64,000 nucleotides of DNA from Sesbania bispinosa (GCA_026901365.1 QLOH01000018.1:2294001-2358000), one strand, 5' to 3'. Shown: positions 21,136-34,077, counted from the first letter of the stretch. The notes: generated from the sequence alone by a model not told the origin. Program-made: numbers and translations.

Positions 21136-24100
21136 TCAGTGCTGTATAATGCACTCCAATCTGGTTTCCGCTTTTGCTTGTTCAGCTTCACGGTTTTCCA
21201 CTTTTACACCTTCCTTCTTCTTCCCCCACAATACACTGTAGAGTCCAACTACTAACAAAATAGTTCCACCAATACTGCCATAATCAATGAAAAGAAAGCA
21301 AAAAAAAAAAAAACAATTAACCTCGTTAGTTTCATATCATTTTACATAGTAAATAAATTCAACATTTAATAACTGTTTTGAAATAGGAAGAAGAGAATAT
21401 GAACCTTCCCCAGTGAAGTGTTTCTTTCCAACATAGTGCTGAGAATATTGCTGTGATTACGAGAGCTAGAGGGGTGAACATTGCTGTGAAAACTGGACCT
21501 TTCGTCTCTATCGTGCAAACTTGCAACCAATAACAAATGGCTGTTACAATTACACCCTGTCAATAACAATAAACTGTTAGTGATGAAAAAGATAAAACAC
21601 CACCAGATAATGTCATTTAGTTTCCTGCATAAACAACATCAATGATGTATAAAAGTTTTTTACACCATTAATTAATTATTAGATAAACTTCATGTCAATT
21701 TTAGTAAATAAGTTACTTTTAATTATTAATTGGTCTAATATAATTTTATTTGATTAAAAAATACATAAAAATGTTAAAAATAAAATGAGTGAACACTCAA
21801 TTTGGTCCTTATAAAATCTAAGGTCGATCACATTAGTTCCTTAAAGATGAAAATTGCATTTTCGATGGTTCTGAAAGATAAAAAAATTATTTAATTTAAT
21901 CATATTTTAGACATTTAAAAAAAAATTTTAATTACAAAAGTGAATGACTTTATATCTTTTAAAAATTAAATTGAATAATTTTTTAGGATAAAAAATACAA
22001 TTTCTTTCTTTCAAAAACTACTTTTAGCTGCTCCAAATTTCTCATAGAGCACAGTGAGCGTTAGTCAAAACAAAATATAAGGTAAAAAGGTAATGATGTT
22101 AACCAATGCATAAGGTAAAATTAAATGACGTAAAAGCCATCAAGTAAATGAAATATAGATGACATCAGATGATGAGTTTAGTGCAAGAGATGCGCATAAA
22201 TTTAGATCAAAATTATCTCTTACTGTTTTTGTTAATTAAGGTTATACATGTTAACCCAACATGTCTTTTCAGTAATAGAGTGTAAGCTTTGTGCTAAACA
22301 AGAATTGGTTGTAAGTGTGTGTGGCCCATTAAGATCTTATATGTCAACGGTGTTCTCATTTGATGTGACAAGGGCATCATTATGAGTATAAGATGATTAA
22401 AATTCAGTTGGCTTTGAATATGACATTCCCCTATCCCATAGAAGAGAAATGCAACCACATTTGGTCTAGCAAGCCTTCCACTAAACTCTATTTCAAAAAG
22501 ATATATAGGGCACTCAGCAATTGATCAGGAGAAGAATAGTATGAGTAAGAGAGTTGTTCAAGATTCTCTGTTTATTGTGGTCTAAGCAAGCAAAAAATCA
22601 ATACCAATTCAAGGTCGCTTCCAGACATCAACTGCAGACAAACAAAAAATGTCTACAAAGAAACATAACTTTTTTTTCTATCGTACACTAAAGATACAAC
22701 TTTTTTAATTCTTTTATTTTAATTTTTGGTATTAATCACATATATTATTCTTGAAAGATAATTTAGTTCAAGCTGAAAACATTAATTACATATATGATCA
22801 GGTGAGATTAGCTTTTTAGTGGAGACTTTTTCTATCAACAAAACTCAAAAATCTTACTTGATGATAATCAAATATGTACTATCTACCGTTAGAATTTTAA
22901 TTCTTTTATCACATCAAACTTTTATTGACCAAGTGTTGAAAGTTTAATATTCTTTATGCAGTTTTTCATATGGCCAGGGACATATCCTTTAACTTTTCAC
23001 TAGGATTTTAGATTAGTTTCTTAACATTTTAACTTTATAATTTTATTTAGGGATGATAACTTAGATCAAATAAATATAATTAAGTTCTAATCTAAATAAC
23101 TATTCAAAAAAATTTGAAGGTACAAGTGAGGATCTTAAGTCTTAACCTATCCTATATGTCTTTATAATATATTTATAATATTTGATAATTAAGATTTAAA
23201 ATATTTTTAATTATTTTAAAATTAACTTAGATGTTACACTACTTTTGATTTATTTTATTAATTTTCAATAGTTAAATTTATTAATAAAATAAAATTGTAT
23301 TTTACTAATTTGTAAAATAAAATAAAAGGGCAAGCATTCTTCACTTAATTAAAATAGGGATAATAGTTGTGAATGTATAATATAAGTAAAGGTATTGGCA
23401 CTAATGTCACCATCCAACCATGGGCAAGCATTTTGTTTTGTTTTCCCCTTAAATGCAGGTACAGTTAGGAGTTACTACTCTAGTACCTTCTCAGTGCAGG
23501 AACAGTTAGGGGTTACTACTCTAGTACCTTCTTAGTGAGGCCTATCTATTTGTTTTTGTTGATCTTATTATTCATTATTCAAAATTGCTTTACTGATGTA
23601 AATATTTAGATTAGATAATAAAAATACATACACAATAAGCCACTGAAAGAAGATGAAAATCCCATCCAAGCCTCCATGCAGAAGGATTCCTCTCCACTAC
23701 AACAGCCAAAATAGCTGACTGTATGAAGCTAAAAAAACATTGTAGAATAGTGAGGCGAAATTTTGCTGGGTATTGCTTCACAGCAAATCCCTGAGACAAG
23801 TACAATAGTGAAAAATATTAGATAAAAGCCAAATGCTTATGGTAAAATAATGTATCATATTCATATTATGTTTTAATATGAAGGAACAGAGCAATTAGAA
23901 TTTAGATACCTACCTGTAAAATAAGCCACAAGGACCAAGCAGTGTTAGCTGAGAGCATCATAAGAGAGCCTTTAATACAATCCCCTTTGGAGTGAACTGT
24001 TGTTAATGAATGAGAATTTTGGTTCTGATTTTCTGGATACCAATTCATAAAATGTAAAGGAGGTCCTTTGACTAGAGCAAATACTATTGCCCCTGAAAGG

Positions 24101-24901
24101 CTCAGAACAGAACCTAAAATCTTAGCCACACCATGCATATGTTTTATTGAAATGCTTTCCATCCTGAAATTTCCAAAACCATTTTCAACAAATCAGAACT
24201 ATGATTTGTCTAGCTAGGCCTTGATTCTAATTCAGATATATAATTGGTTATTTCTCATTTACCCAATTAAAGCTGCCATGATGAAAGTAATAGAAGGGAC
24301 AGTGTTTGTGCTTGCTGCAGCAAAGGTTGCAGAGGTATAGTTGATTGAAACATAGTAAAGGTTTGAACTTGCTGTTAGCCTACATATATTAGGCACAAAT
24401 AAAAAAGATTTGTTAGAATGTTATGTCACTATCAGGGAGTATAAATTATAATTTAGAATTTTCAATTTGGTATTGACAGTGTTAAATAAGTAATAAGGTC
24501 AAGAAAGAGACATCCATACCCAACAAGGGAAATTAGAAACAACTTGCACAACAAGTTGCATGACAAAGGAGCAGCATGCTTACTGCAAAAGTGCCAAATT
24601 AAAGGAAAAGTAAAATTCGTTAAGCCTAATTGTATAGTAAGGATTGAGTGAAAGGGGAGGGTGTAAAGTGAAATATAAAAGAACTCTTGAGAAATGAAAA
24701 CCTGTCAAAGAGAGCAAATGGAGATAAGGCAAGTGATGCAAAGGTTTGTCTATAAACAACAAACACATAAGGGCTCATTCCCTTTGAAATTGCTGCCTTA
24801 GATAACAGAGCCATTCCTGCATATACAAACTGAATGAAGAGCATTGCAACATAAGGTTTATGTTTTTCCAAGATTGCCATACAGCCTAGCAAACTCTTCA
24901 T
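21136..24901 (-). CDS. WAT1-related protein (EamA/nodulin MtN21 family transporter)
   Basis: Seven exons on the minus strand: 24702-24901, 24520-24582, 24263-24379, 23914-24163, 23632-23790, 21405-21556 and 21136-21274. All six introns are GT-AG and the phases fit, giving 359 residues with no internal stop. Residues 1-66 (EKHKPYVAMLFIQFVYAGMA, then GMSPYVFVVYRQ) are the hallmark N-terminus of this family. Exon 3 gives SNLYYVSINYTSATFAAAST, and exons 5-6 give the second EamA repeat with KGPVFTAMFTPLALV. Length, ten expected membrane helices and exon layout fit WAT1/UMAMIT proteins, which move auxin or amino acids across vacuolar or plasma membranes. Which substrate this one carries cannot be told. 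Intron 5 is unusually long (2075 bp). The polar Lys/Glu-rich tail is normal for the family. The gene looks intact. Confidence 0.93.
23455..23537. repeat. 41-bp tandem duplication in intron 5
   Basis: Two adjacent copies of a unit starting gcagg(t/a)acagttagg and ending ctagtaccttct(c/t)agt, with a few differences. It lies in the long fifth intron of the WAT1-related gene. Confidence 0.85.
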
Positions 24902-24960
24902 TTTCTAGCTACTATATCTCTTTGCCAACTTGAATGGCCTCCAAAGAAGGAAACTTGCTC

Positions 24961-24970
24961 AATATATAGA
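24961..24970 (-). promoter_or_regulatory. Probable TATA box of the WAT1-related gene
   Basis: Minus-strand CTCTATATATT lies about 60-70 bases 5' of the start codon at 24901. This would leave a 5' UTR of roughly 30-40 bases. An AT repeat further upstream (25021-25055) is a weaker alternative. Confidence 0.5.
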
Positions 24971-25450
24971 GGTTTTGAACTCAATATATGTATTGCCTTT
25001 AAGCTTTCCTTTAATGTCTTTAAGCTTTATATATATTTATATATATATATATAGCTTGAAATCAAAGTGGCACCAATTAGGCCCATCAAATGGAAAAAGT
25101 TAAATCACTAGGCACTAGTATCATTTTCAGTAGAAGGGTATAGTGGGGCTAATTGGCGCATGCTGGAGTGTACCTTTGTATAGCAAAGGCAGCAACACAG
25201 TCACTGTATAAGAGGACAAAGTGTGATGTTATGTTACCAAAATAGCAGAATTAAGAGGAACCTTTTGCAAGCACTATAACAGTGCAAAGAAGCAATCATT
25301 CAGTAAGTAATTACTAGTACACGGATAACTTAATTTTAATTTGAACTTAATGTGTGAACAAACACACCACACCTTATCAATTTAATAAATTACAATTACA
25401 AAAGTTGAAGTTAATTAATAGGTCCAGACTCAACTTTTATTTCAAGTGAG

Positions 25451-25453
25451 TTT

Positions 25454-25496
<43 letters not shown>
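25451..25496. repeat. (TA)n microsatellite, about 22 units
   Basis: Uninterrupted TA run upstream of the WAT1-related gene. A shorter AT-rich run is at 25021-25055. Confidence 0.95.
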
Positions 25497-25500
<4 letters not shown>

Positions 25501-25983
25501 TATCAATTCTGTATCTGAAACTACTAAAGTTTATCAAATCCTAACAGCTGCAAGACATGATCTCGTATCTTACATGTGACAGGTTTAAATCTCCTTAAAG
25601 TGAGGTAAATGTAAGTTTCTCAATAAATACTCTTTGAGTTTGGAAGTTTTCCCTATCTTAAACTGAAACACCATGTCCTCATCCTAAATTTTTTTGTTAC
25701 CGAAAACTTCTAAAATTTATCACGCACTCCAATTTTAGAAAAATATAAAATTTATAAAGCCAACATTACTTGATAAAGCCAGTAGAATTTCACGAGTCAT
25801 GGTTTTTTTGGTATACATTATTTTAAAGTAAGGGAATGAGGCCCCAACTCAAGCCAAGAAATTCATTTGGGTCTTAAAGAGCACTTATAAACGACTTGTA
25901 TTTACCCCATCTCAAAAGTAAGGGTAGGTATTCTAACGTGTGACGGATACAAGGTCTATTATGTTCCACTCCATCAACCCTTA

Positions 25984-26393
25984 TGCCGTGTTTGTTATCA
26001 TTGATTTAGAGAGGAGAGAATCAGCGGAGAGAGAGAGAGATAGAGGTAGTTTCCACCTTGTTTGGTTATCATTTAATAGAGAGAGAGTGAGTGAATATAA
26101 TACATGAGACCCATATAAATTGAATCTCAGGGTGGATGAGGATAAATGTGGGAGAATGATAGTGTTTTACAATATTACCCTTACATTTCACACACTCCCA
26201 TAAAATAGCACTCTATTTTATTAATAGTGTTGGGATAATTTTGTAATCTCCAATATTTACAAATTTCTCTCTTCTCTTTTTTATCTCTTTCCTATTTTTT
26301 CAAACTAAACAACCTCTATTTCTATCCAAATTTACACCCCTTTCTCTCTTCTCACTTTTTTTTTTTATTTTTCTAGTTAAATCAAACACAATG
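25984..26393. mobile_element. Candidate Tourist-type MITE
   Basis: Flanked on both sides by TTA (25981-25983, 26394-26396). The ends are tgccgtgtttg and caaacacaatg, an imperfect inverted repeat whose inner seven bases match. The left half carries a GA-rich run (gagagagagagag) and the right half TC-rich runs. No coding potential. Confidence 0.5.
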
Positions 26394-26396
26394 TTA

Positions 26397-27594
26397 AGGT
26401 TGTCACATGTCAATTGTTAGTCATCATCAATTTATACGAATATAATAATATTTAATGAATTTAAGGTTTTACTAAGCAACTTTTACAGCTTTGTAGTACT
26501 GCTAATGATTCTAAAATAATTGATCATCATAAAAGTGGCAGTAGCATTACCCAACCCATCATCAGTTTGTTATGGGAATATCGGTGGAACTCGGGAGTAT
26601 CATTACTTGAAATTTGTAATAATAAAAGATTGAGTTTGACAACTCAATAAGAAAGTAACCAACAAAATAGAAGTAGGATATATAATACTTAAGCAGTTAA
26701 GCTTGATCTTTATGGTACTTTTATCATCACCTTCGATCATATATACTGCACACATATATACATGTGATATGTTTATCTTTAATATGACATCCCTCGCTAA
26801 TTGAAAGTTGTATTGGATCCCAATTAATCTATTTAAGGGGACAGAGCTCTTTTAGTATTTATTTTTTCTATCATAAGTTTTGAATCCAAAATGTAATAAC
26901 TTAAGGTGAACCAATATCCTTATCACTTGGACCAATAAGTGTTGGTTGTGATATCTCTCCTTATGCTTACATCATTTATCATTTCTAATATTATTTTCAC
27001 ATGTCTCACTTGGATAAGGCTTCTAAAGTCAAAACACATAAGCAATCAAAACATTATTCAACATACTTGCATAGTAATAGGTAACTTAGAGGTGGCGGCC
27101 CTTCCCTTTGAATTCCACCTGGTTTAAAATAATCGTCTTAACATTTTGGTATAAGGATTAAAATAATACTCTTAACATTTTTTATAAGGCCTAAGAAATA
27201 TAATTAATATTCTTAATGTAAAAAAGTTTTTTTAGTTTCCTATTATATCTTATATGTATTATTCATTAATTTCTCTATCATTCTCACTAACAATTAATTT
27301 ATTTTCACTCTTCAAATAGTAATAGTTATCTAAAAATAAAATTCATAAAAAGAAATTAATTCTACGCGAAAAAGTTAAATGAACAAATAATTTTAAAAAA
27401 TTAAATTTATTAAATAGACTATTATTTTAAATCCGAGGGAGTATATAACATAAATTTATTTCTCTCTTACAATTGTGAATCACAATCTCCTAGAATGTGG
27501 TTTAGTAGAGGTCTCTAATAAATAGTTGGTTTACTAGAGGTCCTTTCTTCAAATTAAAGGTAATTAATTATTGATATAGAAGACCTTAAACCCT
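26397..27594. other. AT-rich intergenic region
   Basis: No gene seen. Near 27430 the phrase tccgagggagtata resembles one end of a Stowaway MITE, but I could not find the matching opposite end. The small frame at 26939-27127 has no recognisable domain. Confidence 0.4.
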
Positions 27595-28450
27595 CCAATT
27601 AAAACATTGTGTATGCGAAATTTTTAAAAATAAAGGGTTGTATTTTTTTATGAAAAATTATATTGTTTCATTTGAATGAAAAGTTGTATTGCTTTATTTA
27701 AAATGATTAGTTTATTCCTTCATTCAAATTGAAAATACATGTCTATTCATAATTGAAAAGGTGTGACTCTTCACTAAAAGATACCTCTTGGAAAAGGTGT
27801 GACTCTTCATTAGAAGGGACTTCTTGGAAAATTAAAGGTGTGACTTTCATGAAATAACATCTTGAGTAGATATGACTCTTCATGAAAAGATATAAAGTGA
27901 CTATAAATAGGGCTTTTCTCTTGCACCCAAACACAATTTTTCCCTAATCCATTCTCTCCTCTCATTAAAAAATTCATTTGCTTTTGCTTCTAGCGCACAA
28001 GAAGTATAGAAACAAATTATTATTTTGTAAAAGCCATTGTTGCTACGACTTGAGTTTTGGAAGTGCAAGACATACTCAAGGGTCTTCATTGTATCTTGAA
28101 AGAAATTTTGCATCAAACTCATCTTGCATCCATGTTTGTCATTGGTGGGGGAAAATTAAGCCTAAAGGAAAATGTTTACATGCCTCGAAGACATTGTTCA
28201 CACTTTCTTTCTATTTATTTCATCTTCTTCTACACTTCAAAGATCCATTTATTTCTAACAATCTTTAGGATCAATTTTCTTTGAGTTCAATTGGCTTCTT
28301 TGAAGGACATGACAAAAAACTTTGTGAAATTGGAAGTGTTTGAAGGAGGTAACCTTCTAGGATGGCAAAAGAAGATAAAATTTCTCCTTACTACTTTGAC
28401 GATAGTCTATGTCCTCACCACTCCTAAGCCCCAAGAAAGAGAAGAAAAAA
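27595..28450 (+). mobile_element. Copia LTR and start of gag, truncated
   Basis: Four copies of an 18-base unit like aaaggtgtgactcttcat lie at about 27757-27880, just 5' of a TATA box (gactataaatagggc, 27897-27911). This arrangement is like the enhancer repeats in U3 of Tnt1/Tto1-type copia LTRs. At 28291 a gag starts with the expected ATG mutated to TTG and reads VKLEVFEGGNLLGWQKKIKF and LLTTLTIVYVLTTP, typical copia gag. It loses similarity after about 28450. LTR ends are not resolved. Confidence 0.65.
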
Positions 28451-29740
28451 CAATAGGCGAATTTAGCAGAATCAAAGTGCGCAACAGAAACTTCAAACAA
28501 TTACCAATAGTCTTTAGAAACCTTAACGAAGAGGGAGTACCTGGGAGAGGTTTGGGTTTCATGAAGGGGGCCGATAGGAGTGGAGTACCAATAGTCTTGG
28601 ACCCTTGCGTTAGAACTTAGCAAAGTCACTCACTGACTACTATTTCCACCTATCATCATCAATGGGTGTTCACCTTGCTACTTCGACCTCCACCTGTGCA
28701 TACAACTTCGTATCGCAAGCACAACACACACAACTTCAACCAGCACCGGTACGGTGCAAGCTACACGCAAACCAAATTCAGTATGCCACCAGTCTTGTTC
28801 CTAGTGGTGGTTGTCCCATTCGCCAGCACTCACTATAACGCACAGATTCAACTACTTGCAGCTAGTGTTAGGGACCAAAAGTATGAGTTTGGAGTGCCTG
28901 TCCTTCCAATTTCCGAGTGGGTTGGAAAGTACAGTGAACACCCCGAGGGAACCGTTCTTGATAGAAATCGAGGAGGGGGAGTCAACATCAGTTACCCTTT
29001 TTCCCGTTGCACTCAAGTATTGTTTCTTATTCCTGGAATTCAAAGTTTTGGCTTGTGCCTAGCTTCAGCTCCCCGTACGTCACTCTGCACTGATCATCGA
29101 TCACCCACTAGTCTCTCTAGTGCTCTCTCGACTGCCACTTCATCATGCACTACGGAAGAAATAAGGAAGAGAAACATGTTTACCTCGGAAGTCAACTTAC
29201 ATTTCTCCCCATCACTTATCCTCTCCACCCCTACGATTCATGACTCATCGGCTCACCAGAAATCCCTATCCTTTAGAGTTCAACTTCAAACGTCTTGGAA
29301 CAAATGCAATCGGATGGACACCCTGAGTATTGTGGTTAGTGGTACATTTTGAGTGTCGGAGCTAATCCAACAATCATGGTAGATGTTGATACCTATTTAA
29401 GGGGGGTAGAAGCGCAGGGATAGTCCGTCAAATCCCTAGTCATGTGGGAAATTTCTCAGCCAAGTAGAATTAGGTAGCTGCCCGCATGTCCTCTCAAGTC
29501 TCATCACCAAGTTAGAAGAGTAGATTACGGTCGTACACCAGAAAAAGGATAGTTGGGTTAGGCCATGAACCTTAATGCACGAAGTAACTTAGTTAGAGGC
29601 CATAGAGAGTATGTACCACAAGATATATAATAATACACTTGAGAACTTAGAGTCAGGTCCGCATAAAAAATCTTAGAAGGTGAAGAATAGGAACACTAAA
29701 CTAGTAGTGAATCCCAAGGTGGAAAATAGGAACACTCCTA
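28450..29740 (+). other. Unassigned region with a 228-codon open frame
   Basis: The frame at 28666-29352 (228 codons) is Ser/Thr/His-rich with no motif I recognise. Base composition is less AT-rich than the flanks. From 29353 to 29740 there is no open frame. It may be the worn remainder of a retroelement, given that both neighbours are retroelements. Confidence 0.3.
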
Positions 29741-30310
29741 AGTATTTTTCTGACTTGGTCTTGGTTTGTGTAGCTTTTTCCAAGAGACTTTAAGTCATTG
29801 ACGATGATGATGAATCTGATGAACATCTCATCTACTGAATCATCTTCCAGCATATTGAACATTTCATATTGATGAATCAAAAAGTTTATTTTTTATTCTT
29901 TAACTTGATTTGTTCCTTCATGTGCTATTTTAAGAGTATTCCTTATTTCTTTTGCACTAACACATCATGCTACTTTATCGTATTCTTCTCTAGCTTTAGG
30001 TTGAGGTGACTCTTCTTCTACTATTTGGACAAGTTCATCTCCTTCTTTGGGTTGAGATGTTATTATATATGGTTCTTTTGGAGATAGGAATGAAACTTCC
30101 TTTTTCAAAAATTTCCCATAGATCAATATCTTGAGATTCTAAGAATAATTTCATTCTATCTTTCCAATAATAGTATTCCTTTCCAACAAAGGCAGGAGGC
30201 TTATTTGTGGAGGACCCTTATGGAATGAACATTCCAGCTCCATGGTTTACCATATTCTCTTTGTTGATCTTTTTCCTCTCACAATGTTAAGTGTGTTCAA
30301 CCCTAGAGGC
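29741..30310 (-). pseudogene. Copia gag fragment of the minus-strand element
   Basis: Minus-strand reading near 30080-30200 gives PPAFVGKEYYYWKDRMKLFL, the conserved start of SIRE-like gag, followed by DIDLWEI. Downstream it decays into stops and frameshifts. It sits right after the primer site at 30314-30326. Confidence 0.7.
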
Positions 30311-30326
30311 AAACTCTGGTACCAAT

Positions 30327-32841
30327 TGAAGTAAATATTGTTGTCACAAGAAGGAGGATTGAATTGTGACCAGTTAAAACTTTGGTAATTTATGAAAGAA
30401 CTTCTAATTATATTTGCTCAAGAGTATCTTATTGGCTAATATTAGAAGCTTAATATTCATGTTAGATACTATACCACAATTATAGATATTCCAGTTATGA
30501 ATCTATGACTTAACGTATGCTTGTGTAATGAAAATAGAGTCTTTTCTTTTGAAAGACTTATTTGGAAATTGACAAGTGATGTTTTATGAAATCACATAGG
30601 TATTAGGTAGATTTAAAAATGCTTGATACGCAATTGTAGAAGATTATCTTATCCTTTTTAGGGAGATTAATAAGATGCTTTAAATATAAAGAGTTTAAGA
30701 GAAGAAGAGTATGCTCAGTGACGGACCCAGAAATTTTAAGTTGTGGGGGCAATATACATAATAATTATATGGTATCATTAAGAGTATGAATATACATCGT
30801 AAATGTTCTCTAAAGGTTTCATATTTTAAAAACACTGAATGATTTTCTTCTTAGTGTCTAGTGATTTCTTGTTATTCTTATTTCTATGATTAAAAAGTTA
30901 AGTGACAATGAGGTAATTAACATAAAATGTTGGGGATATATATAGGGGACATTATAAATTGACACCATGATTTAAACTTGTAGAGTTAGTGTCTGTTTGG
31001 TTTATAGTAGAGTAGGATTCATTCTAGAAATCCATGGTTGAGATGAGTGATGCACGTTCTATGAAACACGTTAGACGAAAGTGATTTAAAATCAATTCCG
31101 CGAAAGCATGATTTTGCACTGTTAAAATGTCAAACCAATCGGAGGCTTACACCACTCAATATATTTTTTTATAAAATGAGAATTTGACCAATCTAACCGT
31201 TGAATTTTATTATATTATGTTCATGATCATATAAATCAAATTTAAGATAATTTGGATATTTGTAGGTATGTTATCTAATAGTGGACTTTTACTCATATTT
31301 TGAAAACATATTATATGTCAAAATAAATTAATTTGATGAAGTATCAATTAGTTTTTTATTTTTATAAAATTTTATAAACCTGATCTACATTATAAGAACT
31401 TTCAATTCAATGATTGTATTGATTAAATTATCATTTTACAAAAAATTATTGAGTGGTGTAACTCTACAAATTTAACACCGAGTATCAATTGATCATGTCT
31501 TTTATATATGTGAAAAATTTAAATCCTAGTGGGGGCAATTGCCCCCACAATGCCACAAGTGCATCCACCCCTGAGTATGCTCACAATATTTTATACTAGT
31601 TCACCCTTTAAACCTTAAGACTACGTCCAGTCCCTACTCTCGGTAGGATTTTCACTATGTCAAGCTTGATATACAAGTATTCTTTCTTCTTCACAACCTC
31701 CTAAGGCTCCTTGGTGCAACACACCACCTAGTATTCTTCTGTAGCCTCTACAGGCTCCCACAGAGTATTCTTCTGCAGCCTCTGCAGGCTCACAATACAA
31801 TATTGAGATTCTGTAGTTTCGTCTCACCCAATACAAGCACAAGTTTCTGCAGAATGTACACAGACCTCTAAAGTACAACTAACACTACCTTGTTAGTCTT
31901 GAGAGTTACAATCAATAATTTGAAAGATAAATACAACCAAAGACTCAAGATTTAACAATAAAATAAGCACAACTAAAAGATAATGAGCCTAAGAACACCC
32001 TTTTTGAATTTCCCAACAATTATAGCACGAGAATACTGATTTAATAGAAAGTGGTATTTCTCCAAACGGATTGTAATTTTTAGGCACTGGAATGCTTCTT
32101 CTGGTTCTGTGTGTTTTCGAATTGAGAGGGGACTCATATTTATAGTCAGGGAATGAGAAAACTAGACTTTGGAGTGCCTTGGAGAGTAGTTAACCTCTTA
32201 GCTGGCTGTTCAAGAGATGTCACTGTCATGTGGCAGTTTTTCTCTTTCATCAGGTTTGACCAAGCTTCCTTCTGCAGGGCCATTCTTCTAGAGCCAGGAT
32301 TTTATTTCTGTTTAAGCACTCTTCTTCTGGAGCAGTATGTGAGGAATGAAGAAGTACTGGGCAATTTCTTATTTTCAGATTTAAATGTAATTTATTTCGG
32401 TAATTTAAATCTATCACTTTATTCATCTATTTCAATCTTCTGGAGGTTTCTGGGAGTATGCCTTTCTTCTGAGGCTATTCTGTGAAATTGGTAATAGCTT
32501 CTTTTGGATCTTCTAAAGATCTTTTCTTCTTTTATATATCATCTGTACAAGAATATTGCTTCCTCTTCTAATTAAGTAGAGGCTTCTCATATCAGGACCT
32601 TCTTCTTTCCATACACAGTTCTAATTCCTAAATTGTTTCTTCTGGACAGTTAACTCTGTTGCAGAACTATTTCTTCTAAATTTTGTTATTAGATTGTTTC
32701 TTTTGAACATATTCTTCTTTAAGGATTCATTTGAGATTTTCTATTTTTTTTCAAGGCAATCTCAATTGCAACCACTAGTCCATAATGTTTCATAATTACA
32801 TTTAGCTTATTTTGAAAGTTTTTCATTATGAAAACACCTCA
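30327..32841 (-). mobile_element. Minus-strand copia 5' LTR, interrupted by a hAT element
   Basis: On the minus strand the LTR starts TGAGGTGTTTTCATAATG (32841) and ends TATTTACTTCA (30327). It is followed by a primer site ATTGGTACCAGAG (30314-30326) and gag. It has a TATA-like box (ctataaatatgag, near 32135 on the minus strand) and a hairpin array (31690-31800) as in the other SIRE-type LTRs. Without the hAT insert it would be about 1.65 kb. The SIRE element at 32854 begins 12 bases away. Confidence 0.65.
30716..31573. mobile_element. Non-autonomous hAT element with 8-bp TSD
   Basis: Flanked by identical agtatgct (30708-30715 and 31574-31581), the 8-bp duplication of hAT elements. Its ends are cagtgacggac and gtggatgcac/ccaccccctg-like, a short imperfect inverted repeat starting CAG. 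The ends also carry the gggggc / gcccccac motifs. No transposase frame. It is inserted in the LTR at 30327-32841. Confidence 0.85.
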
Positions 32842-32853
32842 AGAGGATTTTTG

Positions 32854-34077
32854 TGTTGAGTCTTAAGACTCTGAAAGTCTAAGACACCCCTATGATATGA
32901 TTTTGATGAGTATAAACATAAAATAAACTCTTTAAGACTTCACAGTTTTATTAATGATTATTCTGATATTTCAGATATGCTAAACATCTGGACCTTAAAA
33001 GTTGTCTGAAGTACATCAAGGTTACGAAGGAAGCTCTGTTTGAAGTTTTCAAGGCGTTCTGAAACAACTGGTTCTGAAGCATCTTCTGAAGTCTGATGTT
33101 TGATCTGAAGCCAAGACCTTTTATGACGTGGCAAGTCAAAGACTAGTTCATTCCTTCATGCAACCTCAGAACACAAATCAGGAATGACAAAAGATCACTT
33201 TTGGCTGAAATTTGAAATACAAGTACATATGACGAAATACAACGCTGCAGAAGTTGCAGAAGTCAGAACAACGCTACAACCTTATACTGTGTCAAAGTTG
33301 TTTCTCAATGAGATGAAGAGCCTTAAATGCTATCTCTCAACGGACTTCTCAGTGATGTTCTCATGCTTAAAGCCTATAAATATCAGTGGTATTTGTGAAA
33401 CAAAGAAGAAGCAACATACACACGAATTCTTTGAAAGAAAACACTGCTAAAATCTTATTAGTTTACTCTGAATTCTTTGTACAAAAACTTTCATATCGAG
33501 TGTTAGATCATTGTTCTATTTGTACATCTTTCTGAACAAAAAACTTTGTGTTCTAAGTTCATCTTTCTTTGTAAACACTTTTTGTTTGGATCCTGAAGAG
33601 GCTAGGTTAGAAAACAATACTTGTAAAAGCCTGGAGAGGCTAGGTGTGCAAACAATACTTGCTGTTAGAGCCTGAAGAGGCTTGGGTGAAAACAATACTT
33701 TGTAATCTGTTCAGATTAGTGGAGAAAATCCAATAGCTAGTTAGCTCTGGGATTGGACGTAGCTCACTGTGGTAGTGAGTGAACCAAGATAAATCTTTGC
33801 TAAGTGCTTCTCTAACCCTTATCTCTTTATATTGAGTTTTAACTAACAATAAGGGGTTCTGAACTTGAGTTTATTTAAAACACTTGTGAAAATCTGTTAC
33901 GAAAATATTTTCAGATCCACTGTCTGAAGTATTTCAGACAAAGGACAAAATCTCAAACAACCTCAAAACCTGTCTGAAGTTTTATAAATTCAATTTGCAA
34001 AAAGGTTTCTGAAAAATTGTAAAGTTTATAAAAACAGTATTCAACCCCCTTCTAGTGTTTTCTTGTGTGTTCCTTCA
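32854..34077 (+). mobile_element. 5' LTR of the SIRE/Maximus-type copia element
   Basis: The 1224-bp LTR starts TGTTGAGTCTTAAG and ends GTGTTCCTTCA. It has a TATA box (gcctataaatatc, about 33372) and the triple hairpin array at 33591-33700. It aligns throughout to the reverse complement of 55111-56356 with roughly 9% differences in the part I compared. The left flank is TTTTG (32849-32853), which matches the flank of that distant LTR (caaaa at 55106-55110 on the plus strand). Confidence 0.9.

Noticed and set aside
21780..22030. MITE in intron 5 of the WAT1-related gene
   Set aside because: Phrases such as tttggtccttataaa recall a MITE family, but inverted ends and TSD could not be shown.
25560..25680. 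SINE upstream of the WAT1-related gene
   Set aside because: Only a weak B-box-like phrase (caggtttaaatctcc); no A box, tail or TSD.
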